A DNA stretch of 20,887 bases from JBBTRP01 sp038065125 (GTDB taxonomy: Bacteria; Patescibacteriota; Patescibacteriia; JACQRZ01). Within the stretch, counting starts at the first letter, position 1. The number at the start of each line of letters is the position of its first letter. Under the pieces are notes generated by a model. The model was not told the origin of the DNA, ran no database searches, and saw only the letters and a program-made list of their open reading frames with translations. Shown one piece after another: positions 7,084 to 14,568 of the stretch. The position numbers and the translations under genes were made by a program. Where the stretch lies: assembly GCA_038065125.1 (NCBI GenBank), contig JBBTRP010000070.1, forward strand, positions 1-20,887. Reading direction: 5' to 3'.

Positions 7084-9902
7084 GTAGTCAATACAAGAGG
7101 GGGTCAGAATGGAGGAAATGGGACCTGCATGTTCACAGTCCCGCTTCTGCTCTCTATAACGAATTTTCAGGCAAGGACGACGGCGAGCGTTGGAGCCTTT
7201 ACATAGAAAAACTGAAGACGATCACCGACACGCCAGTCATTGCGATCACGGACTATTTTTCAGTGGAAGGTTTCAAGCGGGTCCGAGACGCAAAGCTCAA
7301 GAACTTCGAGCTTATCGTCCCGAACGTGGAGCTCCGAATGCTTCCGGTCACCAAAATTGAAACGCCGATCAATATCCACGCCATCTTCAATCCCGCGATC
7401 GTCGATGAGCTGGATAGCAAATTCTTCTCCGGCCTCGAATATGAGTACCAGGGAGAAACTTTCAAATGCGTAAGGCCCGACCTCATAAAGCTCGGACGCA
7501 AATACAAGAACGACCCTGCGCTTGCTGAAGAAGCCGCGTACAGGGAAGGCGTCGACCAATTCAAGGTCAGAAGCATCAACGACATCAAGGATCTCTTTAA
7601 GAAGGACCAGGTGCTTCGTGAGAACTCCCTGGTAGCCGTTTCAAACAGCAGCAATGATGGGGCATCTGGCATACAACACTCATCCCTTGCTTCAACGCGC
7701 GAAGAAATCTATCGTTTCTCCGATTTCATATTTTCAAGCAATCCAAAAGATCGAGAATTCTTCCTCGGCAAAGGCACCGATGACGAGGCGACAATGGTTC
7801 GTAAATACGACGGACTCAAGCCATGCATATACGGATGCGACGCTCACACCCTCGACCGCATCGGCAAGCCGTGCGCGATCCGCGCAAAGCACGACTGCGT
7901 AAAGAATGCCGCCGACTGCGAGATGCGCCATTGCTGGGTCAAAGCCGATCCGACCTTCGAAGGCCTCAAGCAAATAACCTTCGAGCCGGATGAGCGCGTA
8001 AAGATACAAAGTACGGACCCGACGACGCTCAAGAGCAACTACTGCATCGAGCGGGTAGAAATCAGGGATTCAAGTGTCGACGCAGAGCTGAGTTTCAAAC
8101 ATTCAGACCTGCCAATAAACACCAATCTGGTCGCCATCACCGGCGGCAAAGGGAACGGTAAGACCGCCTTCGTCGATCTCGTGGCGAATTGCTATACCGA
8201 CCGCATAAACTCTGGCGACACCAACTCGTTCGTGAAAAGAATCACGGCTGACGGATCGCCAGAGCTCCGGCTCAAGCTCACATTGAAAGACGGTACCACG
8301 TTCGAAAAAGGCGTCTCTGACTTCACCTTCTACGAAGACAGTCCGGTCGTATACATAGCTCAGGGGGATCTGGAAAGCCACGTCGCAAATACCGCGACCT
8401 TGGAGGCGCACATCGACGAACTCATCTTCGAGAGTCCGAAAGTGAAAGATACCGAGAAACAATTCGAATACGAGAGCCTCAAGACAGAGACTGGCACCTT
8501 CTCAGCAAAACTTCAGAAGAAGAACACCCTTATCCATACGCTCGAGCAAAAGACAACAGAGGCCGTAGAAAGCGGACTGACTACAGAACTGGCGCAGCAC
8601 AAGGCAAAGCTCAAGGACGTAAAGACCAGGATCACCGGCATCGAAAAAGGGCAGAGCAAGGCAAAGACCGACGAGGCAAAGAAGAAGCAAGCCGAACTAG
8701 AAAAGCTCCGTACTCGCAAGCAGCAACTCATTGACCTTCAAGAAGCAATACAAGCTGCTGTAGAATTCCATGACGAAAGCCTCCAGCTTTTCAACGACGA
8801 GATCAAGAAGATCAACGCTGGAATCTCGCGGCTGGAAATCAAATCGAAGGCTTACCCCGAGATCACCTACGAGAAGTTCAGCGACCTGAAGGCACTCGAG
8901 AAAGAAGTGGCGAAAGACCTAAAGGCAGTAGTGGCCGGCATAGAGAAATTCCAGAAGGATATCCAAAAGACAGCAGAGGAGTTCAAGCTCCACACAAAGC
9001 TCCTCGATGACAAAAAGAACCTTGAAAAGGCGATCATCGGCACCGAAGAAAAAATAAAGATACTCGGCGACGAGAGGATCCAACTTGGCGACGAGAAAGA
9101 GAAGCGAAAGGAAATCCTCAAAGAGCTCCTGCAGAAGAAGATCGCACTCAAGAAGGCCTATGATGGCATCATCGCCGCTTTCTCTGAAAACGCCGACGAG
9201 ATATTGAACGACCTGACCTTCTCGGCCGACCTCCACTTCAGCGAGGATACCTTCCATGAAGGTTGCTCGCGTCTATTCGACGAGCGCAGCGTCACTGTAA
9301 AGGCGACCGCAGAGAAGGTGTCTGATTTTGCCGGCATGATGTCCGCCGCAACCGAGCTCATGGAAACGAGCGATCCAAAGCTGATCGACAAGTACGTCGA
9401 CGCGGTAGATGTCGTACTCTCAACCCTCCAGGCAAAAGCTCGCAAGGCGGTCACGAGCAAAATGATATGCGACCATCTCTATAACGATTTCTGGTCCGTC
9501 GTGCCATCGGTGAAATACAAGAACGTAAGCCTCAGCAAACTGTCGCTCGGGCAGAAGGCGACTGTGCTTATAAAAATCTACCTAGCGCAGGGAGACAAGC
9601 CGATCATCATCGACTCGCACGACGATCACCTCGATAACGAGTTCATCATGGATGAGCTGGTGCCGGCAATTAGAAAGGCAAAGCAATACCGTCAAGTCAT
9701 CATCGTTTCCAACAACGGAAATATGGTAGTGAACAGCGACGCCGAACAGGTGATCATCGCCAGCAGAGATCAGCAGGGAGAAATTTCATATGTACTTGGA
9801 TCACTCGAAAATCCCGATCTCCGCAGCAAGCTCCTAAGCGTCCTGGAGGGTGGTAAGGAGGCATTCAGCAAGCGCAAGAAGAAATATAGACTCCACCCTT
9901 AA
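7080..9902 (+). CDS. PHP phosphoesterase domain fused to SMC/ABC-like ATPase, embedded in the RM operon
   Basis: 940 aa. The N-terminal PHP domain shows DLHVHS (H17, H19), AITDYF (D58, with Tyr where many PHP proteins have His), NVE (E84), NIHAIF (H100) and GCDAH (D254, H256), which suggests a metal-dependent phosphoesterase or nuclease. A Cys/His cluster follows (C265, H271, C273, C280, H284, C285). The ATPase has Walker A GGKGNGKT at 355-362, a long coiled coil at about 430-700, the ABC signature LSLGQ at 821-825 and Walker B PIIIDSHDDHLDN at 841-853. The family usually has IDQPED(N/D)LDN, so the catalytic Glu is Asp here. It resembles what databases call TrlF-like PHP-ATPases. Its site between hsdM and hsdS parallels embedded guards such as PrrC and RloC, so a suicide or RNA/DNA-cleaving defence role is inferred. 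Shine-Dalgarno-like AGAAGG lies 5' of ATG 7080. Confidence 0.85.
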   Translation: MSSQYKRGSEWRKWDLHVHSPASALYNEFSGKDDGERWSLYIEKLKTITDTPVIAITDYFSVEGFKRVRDAKLKNFELIVPNVELRMLPVTKIETPINIHAIFNPAIVDELDSKFFSGLEYEYQGETFKCVRPDLIKLGRKYKNDPALAEEAAYREGVDQFKVRSINDIKDLFKKDQVLRENSLVAVSNSSNDGASGIQHSSLASTREEIYRFSDFIFSSNPKDREFFLGKGTDDEATMVRKYDGLKPCIYGCDAHTLDRIGKPCAIRAKHDCVKNAADCEMRHCWVKADPTFEGLKQITFEPDERVKIQSTDPTTLKSNYCIERVEIRDSSVDAELSFKHSDLPINTNLVAITGGKGNGKTAFVDLVANCYTDRINSGDTNSFVKRITADGSPELRLKLTLKDGTTFEKGVSDFTFYEDSPVVYIAQGDLESHVANTATLEAHIDELIFESPKVKDTEKQFEYESLKTETGTFSAKLQKKNTLIHTLEQKTTEAVESGLTTELAQHKAKLKDVKTRITGIEKGQSKAKTDEAKKKQAELEKLRTRKQQLIDLQEAIQAAVEFHDESLQLFNDEIKKINAGISRLEIKSKAYPEITYEKFSDLKALEKEVAKDLKAVVAGIEKFQKDIQKTAEEFKLHTKLLDDKKNLEKAIIGTEEKIKILGDERIQLGDEKEKRKEILKELLQKKIALKKAYDGIIAAFSENADEILNDLTFSADLHFSEDTFHEGCSRLFDERSVTVKATAEKVSDFAGMMSAATELMETSDPKLIDKYVDAVDVVLSTLQAKARKAVTSKMICDHLYNDFWSVVPSVKYKNVSLSKLSLGQKATVLIKIYLAQGDKPIIIDSHDDHLDNEFIMDELVPAIRKAKQYRQVIIVSNNGNMVVNSDAEQVIIASRDQQGEISYVLGSLENPDLRSKLLSVLEGGKEAFSKRKKKYRLHP

Positions 9903-9911
9903 TTTAGTGCT

Positions 9912-11033
9912 ATGGAAATTAACACTCCAACAAAAAAATTCGGAGAGGTTTTGGAAAAAATACCAAAAGTGGCAGGGGTACTGACTAAAAACTATCGTGA
10001 CCGAGGGAACTTTCCTATCGTTGATCAGGGTCAATCTTTGATCGCTGGATACACGGACGATTCGTCCAATTTGTATCAGGTTGAGCTGCCAGTGGTGATA
10101 TTCGGCGACCATACCAGAGAAATAAAGTTTGTTGATTTTCCTTTTGCAGTTGGCGCTGACGGGACGAAAGTTTTAAAACCTATTTCAGGTATTGATACAA
10201 GATATCTCTACTTTTTTTTACACTCAGTTGATATTCCTGCTCGTGGTTACGCTCGGCACTTCAGTTTACTAAAGGAAATCCAAATCCCTCTACCGCCGGT
10301 GGTGGAGCAGAGGAAGATTGTCGCGCAGATAGAAAAGCAGTTTGCAAAGATCGACAAAGCCGCGCGGTTGCTCGAGGAGTCGCAGGCACTCACTGATCAA
10401 CTCCTCCACTCCGCACTTCACGATATTTTTTTCTCTGCCGAATCGACGGGTTGGGAAGAAAAGCCACTTGGCGAAATTGCGAATTTTATCGACTATCGAG
10501 GCAAAACTCCACAAAAGACTGCGAGTGGGATGCGATTAATTACGGCTAAGAATGTAAAGTTTGGATTCCTGTCTCAAACTCCTGAAGAATTCGTCGACCC
10601 CTCCATCTATGATTCTTGGATGACGCGAGGCGTACCGAATCAAGGCGACGTTCTTTTTACGACGGAGGCGCCGCTTGGGAATGTGGCGCAACTCGATATT
10701 AGTGAGCGTGTTGTATTTGCACAGCGTGTAATCATTTTACAACCAAAAGAGGGCTTGTATCCTGGATTTTTGAAATCTACACTCATGGGTGGTCCGGTAA
10801 GGGACAAAATTCTCGCACAAGCGACCGGTGTAACTGCACAAGGAATCAAAGCATCAAAATTGAAACTTGTAGGAATACCCCTCCCGCCGCTTGAAGAGCA
10901 GAAACAAATCGTCAAAAAGCTCGACGCGATTTCTGAAAAGGTTCGAGCGCTTCGGGAGCTACAATCCTCCCAAGCCGCTGATTTCAAGGCTCTCAAGCAA
11001 TCGATTCTTCACCAAGTTTTCTCAGGAATATAA
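9912..11033 (+). CDS. hsdS: Type I restriction specificity subunit (two target-recognition domains)
   Basis: HsdS reads the bipartite DNA site and holds the HsdM and HsdR subunits. The 373-aa protein has TRD1 at about residues 1-130, a central helical repeat (PPVVEQRKIVAQIEKQFAKI to LLHSALHDIF), TRD2 at about 190-320, and a C-terminal helical repeat (PPLEEQKQIVKKLDAISEKV to KQSILHQVF). The two helical repeats are recognisably homologous, as in canonical HsdS. TRD1 carries FPIVDQGQSLIAGYTDD and TRD2 carries DYRGKTPQKTASGMRLITAK, both common TRD signatures. It starts at ATG 9912, 9 nt after the PHP-ATPase stop. Length is slightly short for a full two-TRD HsdS (about 400) but complete. Confidence 0.93.
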   Translation: MEINTPTKKFGEVLEKIPKVAGVLTKNYRDRGNFPIVDQGQSLIAGYTDDSSNLYQVELPVVIFGDHTREIKFVDFPFAVGADGTKVLKPISGIDTRYLYFFLHSVDIPARGYARHFSLLKEIQIPLPPVVEQRKIVAQIEKQFAKIDKAARLLEESQALTDQLLHSALHDIFFSAESTGWEEKPLGEIANFIDYRGKTPQKTASGMRLITAKNVKFGFLSQTPEEFVDPSIYDSWMTRGVPNQGDVLFTTEAPLGNVAQLDISERVVFAQRVIILQPKEGLYPGFLKSTLMGGPVRDKILAQATGVTAQGIKASKLKLVGIPLPPLEEQKQIVKKLDAISEKVRALRELQSSQAADFKALKQSILHQVFSGI

Positions 11034-11054
11034 TGGTCTCAGTTCGCTAGCCAT

Positions 11055-11340
11055 ATCTACGCCCTTTTAGGGCGAGGACTTTCAGCCGCTACCCACCATC
11101 TGTTAGGCTGAAGAGGTTTGGCAAGGTATAACCGTTATGCGACCCACTCGGCGGGCACTTCTGGGCTATTGGCTACGGCACCTGGTCAAGCGGGAACCTG
11201 ACCGAGGAGATGATTAACGAATATCTTGAACACCACCGACATGATGCCAACGATGATACAAACTTTATCCTTGAGTAAGCCCACGAGGGCTTTCAGCCCG
11301 AGCGTTTATAAACCTATGGGCTTTCAGCCCATAGTGGTTT
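11055..11340 (+). mobile_element. Decayed IS200/IS605-family element
   Basis: The stretch between hsdS and the next ORF holds the ends and a scrap of the transposase of an IS200/IS605 element. The left side has hairpin CGCCC-TTTTA-GGGCG (11060-11074) followed by GGACTTTCAGCC. The right side has GGGC-TTTCA-GCCC (11287-11299) and the longer CTATGGGC-TTTCA-GCCCATAG (11314-11334), with flanking AAACC/GGTTT. Shared GGGCTTTCAGCCC-type subterminal hairpins are typical of these single-strand transposons. Most of tnpA is deleted, so it cannot move unless acted on in trans. Exact ends are uncertain by about 10 nt. Confidence 0.8.
11141..11278 (+). pseudogene. tnpA: IS200-type TnpA (Y1 transposase) C-terminal remnant
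   Basis: The frame from 11141 reads DPLGGHFWAIGYGTWSSGNL then TEEMINEYLEHHR, ending in TAA 11276-11278. This is the C-terminal strand and helix of REP/IS200 Y1 transposases (GGHFWARGYFV..SGNVT...). The HUH motif and the region before it are absent. Only about 45 residues remain of a roughly 140-residue protein. Confidence 0.8.
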
Positions 11341-11718
11341 AGTATCGGAATTATCGAGGCCCTTTTGCTTTTTCGTGCAAAAAGGCAAAAGCTTAAGTTT
11401 TACGATTACAACTATCCGCACGCCACTCTCCTACCTGAGGTCTTTCAAAAAACGGAGCATGAATTGATCGTTTCTTACAGAAGTAAGAAAGAACGCCATG
11501 AATCTCGAGTGTGGTTACATGAGCTTATCCGAGAACAAAAGGATTTTTTGGGGGAGGCATTGAATAAGGACATAAGCGATTTGCAGGGGATCAGGAATAC
11601 TTTTCACTTATCCCGACCACGTAATGTTCTTTCACTCAAGGCAGCTGAGGATTCTTTCGATGTAGTGTTGAAAGTAACCGATAAGATACAGAAGGAAGAG
11701 TCGAAGAAACGTAGGTAA
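11341..11718 (+). CDS. 5'-truncated hypothetical ORF abutting the IS remnant
   Basis: The open frame begins directly after a stop inside the IS right end (TAG 11332-11334) and runs to TAA at 11716-11718. The earliest starts are TTG 11365 or non-standard codons, and no ATG precedes the conserved-looking part (IIEALLLFRAKRQKLKFYDY then NYPHATLLPEVFQKTEHE). Its 5' end was therefore probably replaced when the IS inserted. The product, about 117-125 aa, is charged and helical with no recognised domain, and ends in a Lys/Arg-rich tail (KEESKKRR). It is followed by the first copy of the terminator-promoter repeat. Function is unknown. Confidence 0.5.
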   Translation, partial: SIGIIEALLLFRAKRQKLKFYDYNYPHATLLPEVFQKTEHELIVSYRSKKERHESRVWLHELIREQKDFLGEALNKDISDLQGIRNTFHLSRPRNVLSLKAAEDSFDVVLKVTDKIQKEESKKRR

Positions 11719-11773
11719 GCTTTTAGGTTTCCGGTCTACGATCTCGAACCAAACAAAGGCTATCCATCACCAC

Positions 11774-11811
11774 ATCCCCCTCATCGGGGATTTTTGGTAG
11801 GATGTGTTGGT
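11774..11811 (+). promoter_or_regulatory. Terminator-promoter module, copy A
   Basis: Hairpin ATCCCC (11774-11779) / GGGGAT (11786-11791) with loop CTCATC runs into TTTTT (11791-11795). The T-tract supplies the T of an extended -10, TGG-TAGGAT (11795-11803). ATG 11812 follows after exactly 8 nt. No -35 is recognisable, because the hairpin occupies its place. Confidence 0.75.
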
Positions 11812-12639
11812 ATGGTTACAGATATTAAGCGGATTATTGCGAAGGAGGTTGAGCTTGGGTTTTTGAATGTTTCGGCAAAATTACGGGGGGATTTTCCTGG
11901 GGAGACTACGAAGTTGTCCCTGCTTTTTGATGGGAAAAGGAAACAGTGTGGATTTAATCCAAAGTATGGTCGAATCACAGGGCTCACTGAATTTTATCGA
12001 TCGCACAGTGCGACGGCGGGAGACCGGGTTGAGGTGGTGGTTGAACAGGGTACATATCGTCTAAATTTTTTGAAGGTTGATGAGTCGGAGAAGAATGTTA
12101 CTGTCCCAACGAGCGAGGAGGCAGAGGAAATCATTCAAGTGTCTGAAATTTCATCCGTGGTAAAAGGGAATGTTGTTGAGGGTCGAATTGCTGAGCTAAT
12201 TCTTCTTTATGGTCAGGGGTTACTTAATGTGTACAAACCCATTGCCGATGTTGAAGGAGTTGATCTCATTGTGGTGAAGAAGGGATGCTTTCATCCACTC
12301 TTTATTCAAGTGAAAAGTCGCTTCAATCTCCGTGGTAAGAGTTTTCAAATCGCTCTCCGAAAAATGACGTTCACACCGCATCACTTGTTCTTCATAGTTG
12401 GTGCTTATTTCAATCCGGTGAAAATGGACATTGACGATCGCCTCGTCCTAATTCCCTCAATAGATTTTTCCCGCTTGTCTGTTTCTGTAAATAAGGACAC
12501 GGATCGTGAAACCATGGTTTTGAACACACCATTCTCGGATTCTTACACCGGCAAATACGCTCCCTATATTTTTCCAAAGTTTCGTTTGGTAGATGAATTG
12601 CTGGAAAAGTTTCAAGAACTTGAAAAGCATTACCGATAA
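11812..12639 (+). CDS. Putative PD-(D/E)XK nuclease with N-terminal beta-barrel (B3-like?) domain
   Basis: 275 aa. Residues about 1-90 are beta-rich (NVSAKLRGDF, KLSLLFDGKRKQCGF, LTEFYRSHSATAGDRVEVVV) and resemble a B3/EcoRII-N type DNA-recognition barrel. Residues about 118-200 look like a PD-(D/E)XK core: E128 in GRIAELILLYGQGLL, D151 in GVDLIVV and the Q166-V-K168 triad of FIQVKSR. Together they suggest a site-binding endonuclease, possibly an orphan restriction enzyme. No methylase of its own lies beside it, but the type I locus is upstream. ATG 11812 was chosen over TTG 11794 because 11794 falls in the promoter T-tract, and the leaderless 8-nt spacing supports it. Both domain assignments are by eye only. 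Confidence 0.6.
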   Translation: MVTDIKRIIAKEVELGFLNVSAKLRGDFPGETTKLSLLFDGKRKQCGFNPKYGRITGLTEFYRSHSATAGDRVEVVVEQGTYRLNFLKVDESEKNVTVPTSEEAEEIIQVSEISSVVKGNVVEGRIAELILLYGQGLLNVYKPIADVEGVDLIVVKKGCFHPLFIQVKSRFNLRGKSFQIALRKMTFTPHHLFFIVGAYFNPVKMDIDDRLVLIPSIDFSRLSVSVNKDTDRETMVLNTPFSDSYTGKYAPYIFPKFRLVDELLEKFQELEKHYR

Positions 12640-12742
12640 CTTAGGAAGCCCACCGGGGTTGGGTCCGACTGAGATTTATTATCGCAAACTCCCCAGTCTG
12701 GAGAATCTCATTGGGGTCAGGTCGTGAATCGTGAACTTCAAA

Positions 12743-12781
12743 CATCCCCCTCATCGGGGATTTTTGGTAGAGTAGGGAAGT
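12743..12781 (+). promoter_or_regulatory. Terminator-promoter module, copy B
   Basis: ATCCCC (12744-12749) / GGGGAT (12756-12761), T5, then extended -10 TGG-TAGAGT (12765-12773). ATG 12782 follows after exactly 8 nt. The 100 nt upstream (12640-12742) is non-coding. It holds a compound inverted repeat (TGAGATT ... AATCTCA enclosing CTCC ... GGAG) and the phrase GGTCAGGTCGTGAATC, which recurs at copy F. Confidence 0.75.
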
Positions 12782-13528
12782 ATGAGTGAGTATTATTCCG
12801 TGCCACGAAAAACCGACTGGAACTACGGAGGCAAGAGATGGAAACTGTCGCGGTCGAAGATTGGGCTGTTTCAGGAGTGTCCACGGTGTTTTTATCTGGA
12901 CAACAAACTTGGACTCAAGCGGCCGCCGGGGTTTCCGTTTAACTTGAACTCAGCGGTGGACTCGCTTCTGAAAAATGAGTTTGATGCGCATCGCGCAAAT
13001 GGGGAACAGCATCCGTTGCAGAAACAGTACGGCCTCAAGGCGCGGCCGGCTCTTCATGAGAAGCTCGACGTCTGGCGCGCGAACTTCGACGGTGTTGAGT
13101 ATCTGCATGAGCCCACCGGTATGCTCGTCTCGGGTGCCATCGACGATCTCTGGATCGACGAGGATGGCCAGTACAGCGTGGTCGATTATAAAGCGACGGC
13201 GAAATCGGAGCCCGTGACCGAACTCAACGACCAGTGGCACGAAGGGTACAAACGGCAGATGGAAGTGTACCAGTGGCTGTTACGTCACAATGGACTCGAG
13301 GTCAGTGATACCGGTTACTTCGTTTACTGCACTGGCCGACCAGATGAAAAGGCATTTGACGCCAAGGTTTCGTTTGACGTGCATCTCATTGCCTACACTG
13401 GAAACGACGGTTGGGTCGAGGGCGTGCTGACAAAGATCAAGAAGACGCTCGACTCAAAAAAGATTCCATCCGCGGCGAAGGATTGCGACTACTGCGCGTA
13501 TCGCCATGCCATTCATGAACTTGAATAG
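12782..13528 (+). CDS. RecB/Cas4-like PD-(D/E)XK nuclease
   Basis: This 248-aa protein belongs to the PDDEXK_1 (RecB/AddB/Cas4-type) superfamily of single-strand-acting exonucleases. Motifs seen are GAIDDLW (D121/D122), VVDYKAT (D135, K137) and RQMEVYQWLL (Q159, Y163), the classic RecB-family QxxxY. Cysteine pairs C33/C36 (ECPRCFYL) and C235/C238 (DCDYCAYR) flank the nuclease core and could hold an Fe-S cluster or zinc, as in Cas4 and AddB, although those usually use one N-terminal and three C-terminal cysteines. The start at ATG 12782 agrees with the 8-nt leaderless spacing. No cas genes or CRISPR array are in the window, so a stand-alone repair or defence nuclease is more likely than Cas4. 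Confidence 0.82.
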   Translation: MSEYYSVPRKTDWNYGGKRWKLSRSKIGLFQECPRCFYLDNKLGLKRPPGFPFNLNSAVDSLLKNEFDAHRANGEQHPLQKQYGLKARPALHEKLDVWRANFDGVEYLHEPTGMLVSGAIDDLWIDEDGQYSVVDYKATAKSEPVTELNDQWHEGYKRQMEVYQWLLRHNGLEVSDTGYFVYCTGRPDEKAFDAKVSFDVHLIAYTGNDGWVEGVLTKIKKTLDSKKIPSAAKDCDYCAYRHAIHELE

Positions 13529-13530
13529 CA

Positions 13531-13614
13531 AGTCCCCCTCATCGGGACATTGTCCGTACGGCTTTAGGCTCTACGGGCTTTTTGGTAGGATGGTTGTATC
13601 TAGATAAAGTCTCT
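13531..13614 (+). promoter_or_regulatory. Terminator-promoter module, copy C (with inserted second hairpin)
   Basis: Arm GTCCC (13532-13536) / GGGAC (13544-13548) keeps the loop CTCATC but has lost its T-tract. About 25 extra nt follow, holding a second hairpin CCGTA (13554-13558) / TACGG (13572-13576). The usual tail then resumes with TTTTT and TGG-TAGGAT (13583-13591). ATG 13615 is 23 nt after the -10, so this copy predicts a leader of about 17 nt. Confidence 0.65.
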
Positions 13615-14313
13615 ATGGCCACAGACGAAGAAATTCGTTTACGAGCAATCGCCTATATCAAAGCGAATAAGAAGCTGATTAAAAAAGAATTCGCTGATCC
13701 ATTGTTGTATCCAAAGTCAGAACATCCAGTAGCGGTTTTTATGTCTGGTTCTCCTGGAGCAGGGAAAACGGAAATCTCAAAACAATTGGTCAAAATTTTT
13801 GATGAGCCGACGGTTCGAATAGATGCTGATGAGATTCGAAAGTTGTTACCGGGTTATACAGGTAGCAATGCGAGTTTATTTCAAGGTGCTGCCGCACTTG
13901 GCGTAGAGAAGGTTTTAGATTCTTGCATTGAAAGATCGCAGTCTTTTATTTTGGATGGGCTTTTGGCTGACTCTGCGAAGGCCCAACATAATATCCAACG
14001 TTGTTTGGATCACGGATTTGAAGTTATTATCCTGTATGTTTATCAGAAGCCAGAGTTAGCCTGGAATTTTACCCAGATAAGAGAAAAGGTTGAGGGAAGA
14101 AATATTTCAAAGGAGGTCTTTATTCACGGATTGATTGAGTCGAGGTCTGTTGCGCAACAGGTGAAGGATAAATTCGGATCACGGGTACGTCTACTTGTTC
14201 TGAAGAAGGATTATCAAAATGGGGTTCAGAAAGTTTGGGAGGATGTAAAAAAAATCAGCGATCTTATTGAGGCATTGCCAAGCATCGAGGAGTTGGATAA
14301 AATACTAACGTAA
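13615..14313 (+). CDS. Zeta-toxin family P-loop kinase
   Basis: Zeta toxins phosphorylate UDP-N-acetylglucosamine or related sugar nucleotides and poison cell-wall synthesis. This 232-aa protein has Walker A GSPGAGKT at 45-52, the RIDADEIRKLLPGY segment at 68-81 (substrate and catalytic Asp region) and a later Arg-containing stretch (REKVEGRNISKEVFI) expected for nucleotide binding. I chose ATG 13615 over the in-frame TTG 13582, because 13582 overlaps the -10 region. No epsilon-type antitoxin is upstream. Instead a 58-aa gene begins 7 nt downstream, in the place of a possible antitoxin. Stand-alone zeta-like kinases without a true toxin role also exist, so the toxin label is tentative although the family call is firm. 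Confidence 0.85.
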   Translation: MATDEEIRLRAIAYIKANKKLIKKEFADPLLYPKSEHPVAVFMSGSPGAGKTEISKQLVKIFDEPTVRIDADEIRKLLPGYTGSNASLFQGAAALGVEKVLDSCIERSQSFILDGLLADSAKAQHNIQRCLDHGFEVIILYVYQKPELAWNFTQIREKVEGRNISKEVFIHGLIESRSVAQQVKDKFGSRVRLLVLKKDYQNGVQKVWEDVKKISDLIEALPSIEELDKILT

Positions 14314-14320
14314 AGAGACT

Positions 14321-14497
14321 ATGGAAACATTTTTGATCAGGATGAAAGATTTTTTTGGGATCGGTGCAAAACATCAAGATATTGCATCTTTTTTTCGTAG
14401 AACTTCACCTAGCATACAAAAGAAGGTTCTTGAAGACGTTGCGAGGAAAGCAAACGAAGACCAAAAAGCCCTTGTTGATTCCTACAACCAAAAGTAG
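14321..14497 (+). CDS. 58-aa protein immediately downstream of the zeta kinase
   Basis: This short gene runs from ATG 14321 to TAG 14495-14497, 7 nt after the zeta stop, with purine-rich AAAGAGA just upstream. The product starts METFLIRMKDFFGIG, continues HQDIASFFRRTSPSIQKKV and LEDVARKANEDQKALVDSYN. It is probably two or three amphipathic helices, with no cysteines or membrane segment. It ends right before terminator-promoter copy D, so zeta and this gene form one two-gene unit. By position and size it is a candidate antitoxin or regulator of the kinase, but I recognise no family. Confidence 0.65.
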   Translation: METFLIRMKDFFGIGAKHQDIASFFRRTSPSIQKKVLEDVARKANEDQKALVDSYNQK

Positions 14498-14505
14498 AAA
14501 AACCA

Positions 14506-14545
14506 TCATCCCCCTCATGGGGGATTTTTGGTAGAGTAAAGGAGT
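14506..14545 (+). promoter_or_regulatory. Terminator-promoter module, copy D
   Basis: ATCCCCC (14508-14514) / GGGGGAT (14519-14525) with loop TCAT: the last loop base has changed and pairing is preserved with a longer stem. T5 runs into TGG-TAGAGT (14529-14537). ATG 14546 follows after exactly 8 nt but opens only a 4-codon frame (MSAY, TGA), so the module's own start codon seems to have been orphaned. Confidence 0.75.
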
Positions 14546-14568
14546 ATGAGTGCCTATTGAATACATAC

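Noticed and set aside
12782..13528. Cas4 of a CRISPR-Cas locus
   Set aside because: The nuclease has Cas4-like motifs, but there are two plus two cysteines instead of one plus three, and no cas genes or array nearby.
14546..14560. UGA recoded as glycine (as in Gracilibacteria/SR1), which would extend the mini-ORF
   Set aside because: TGA ends hsdM and the YgjP-like gene at sensible positions, and reading through at 14558 would enter the wrong frame for the 93-aa gene.
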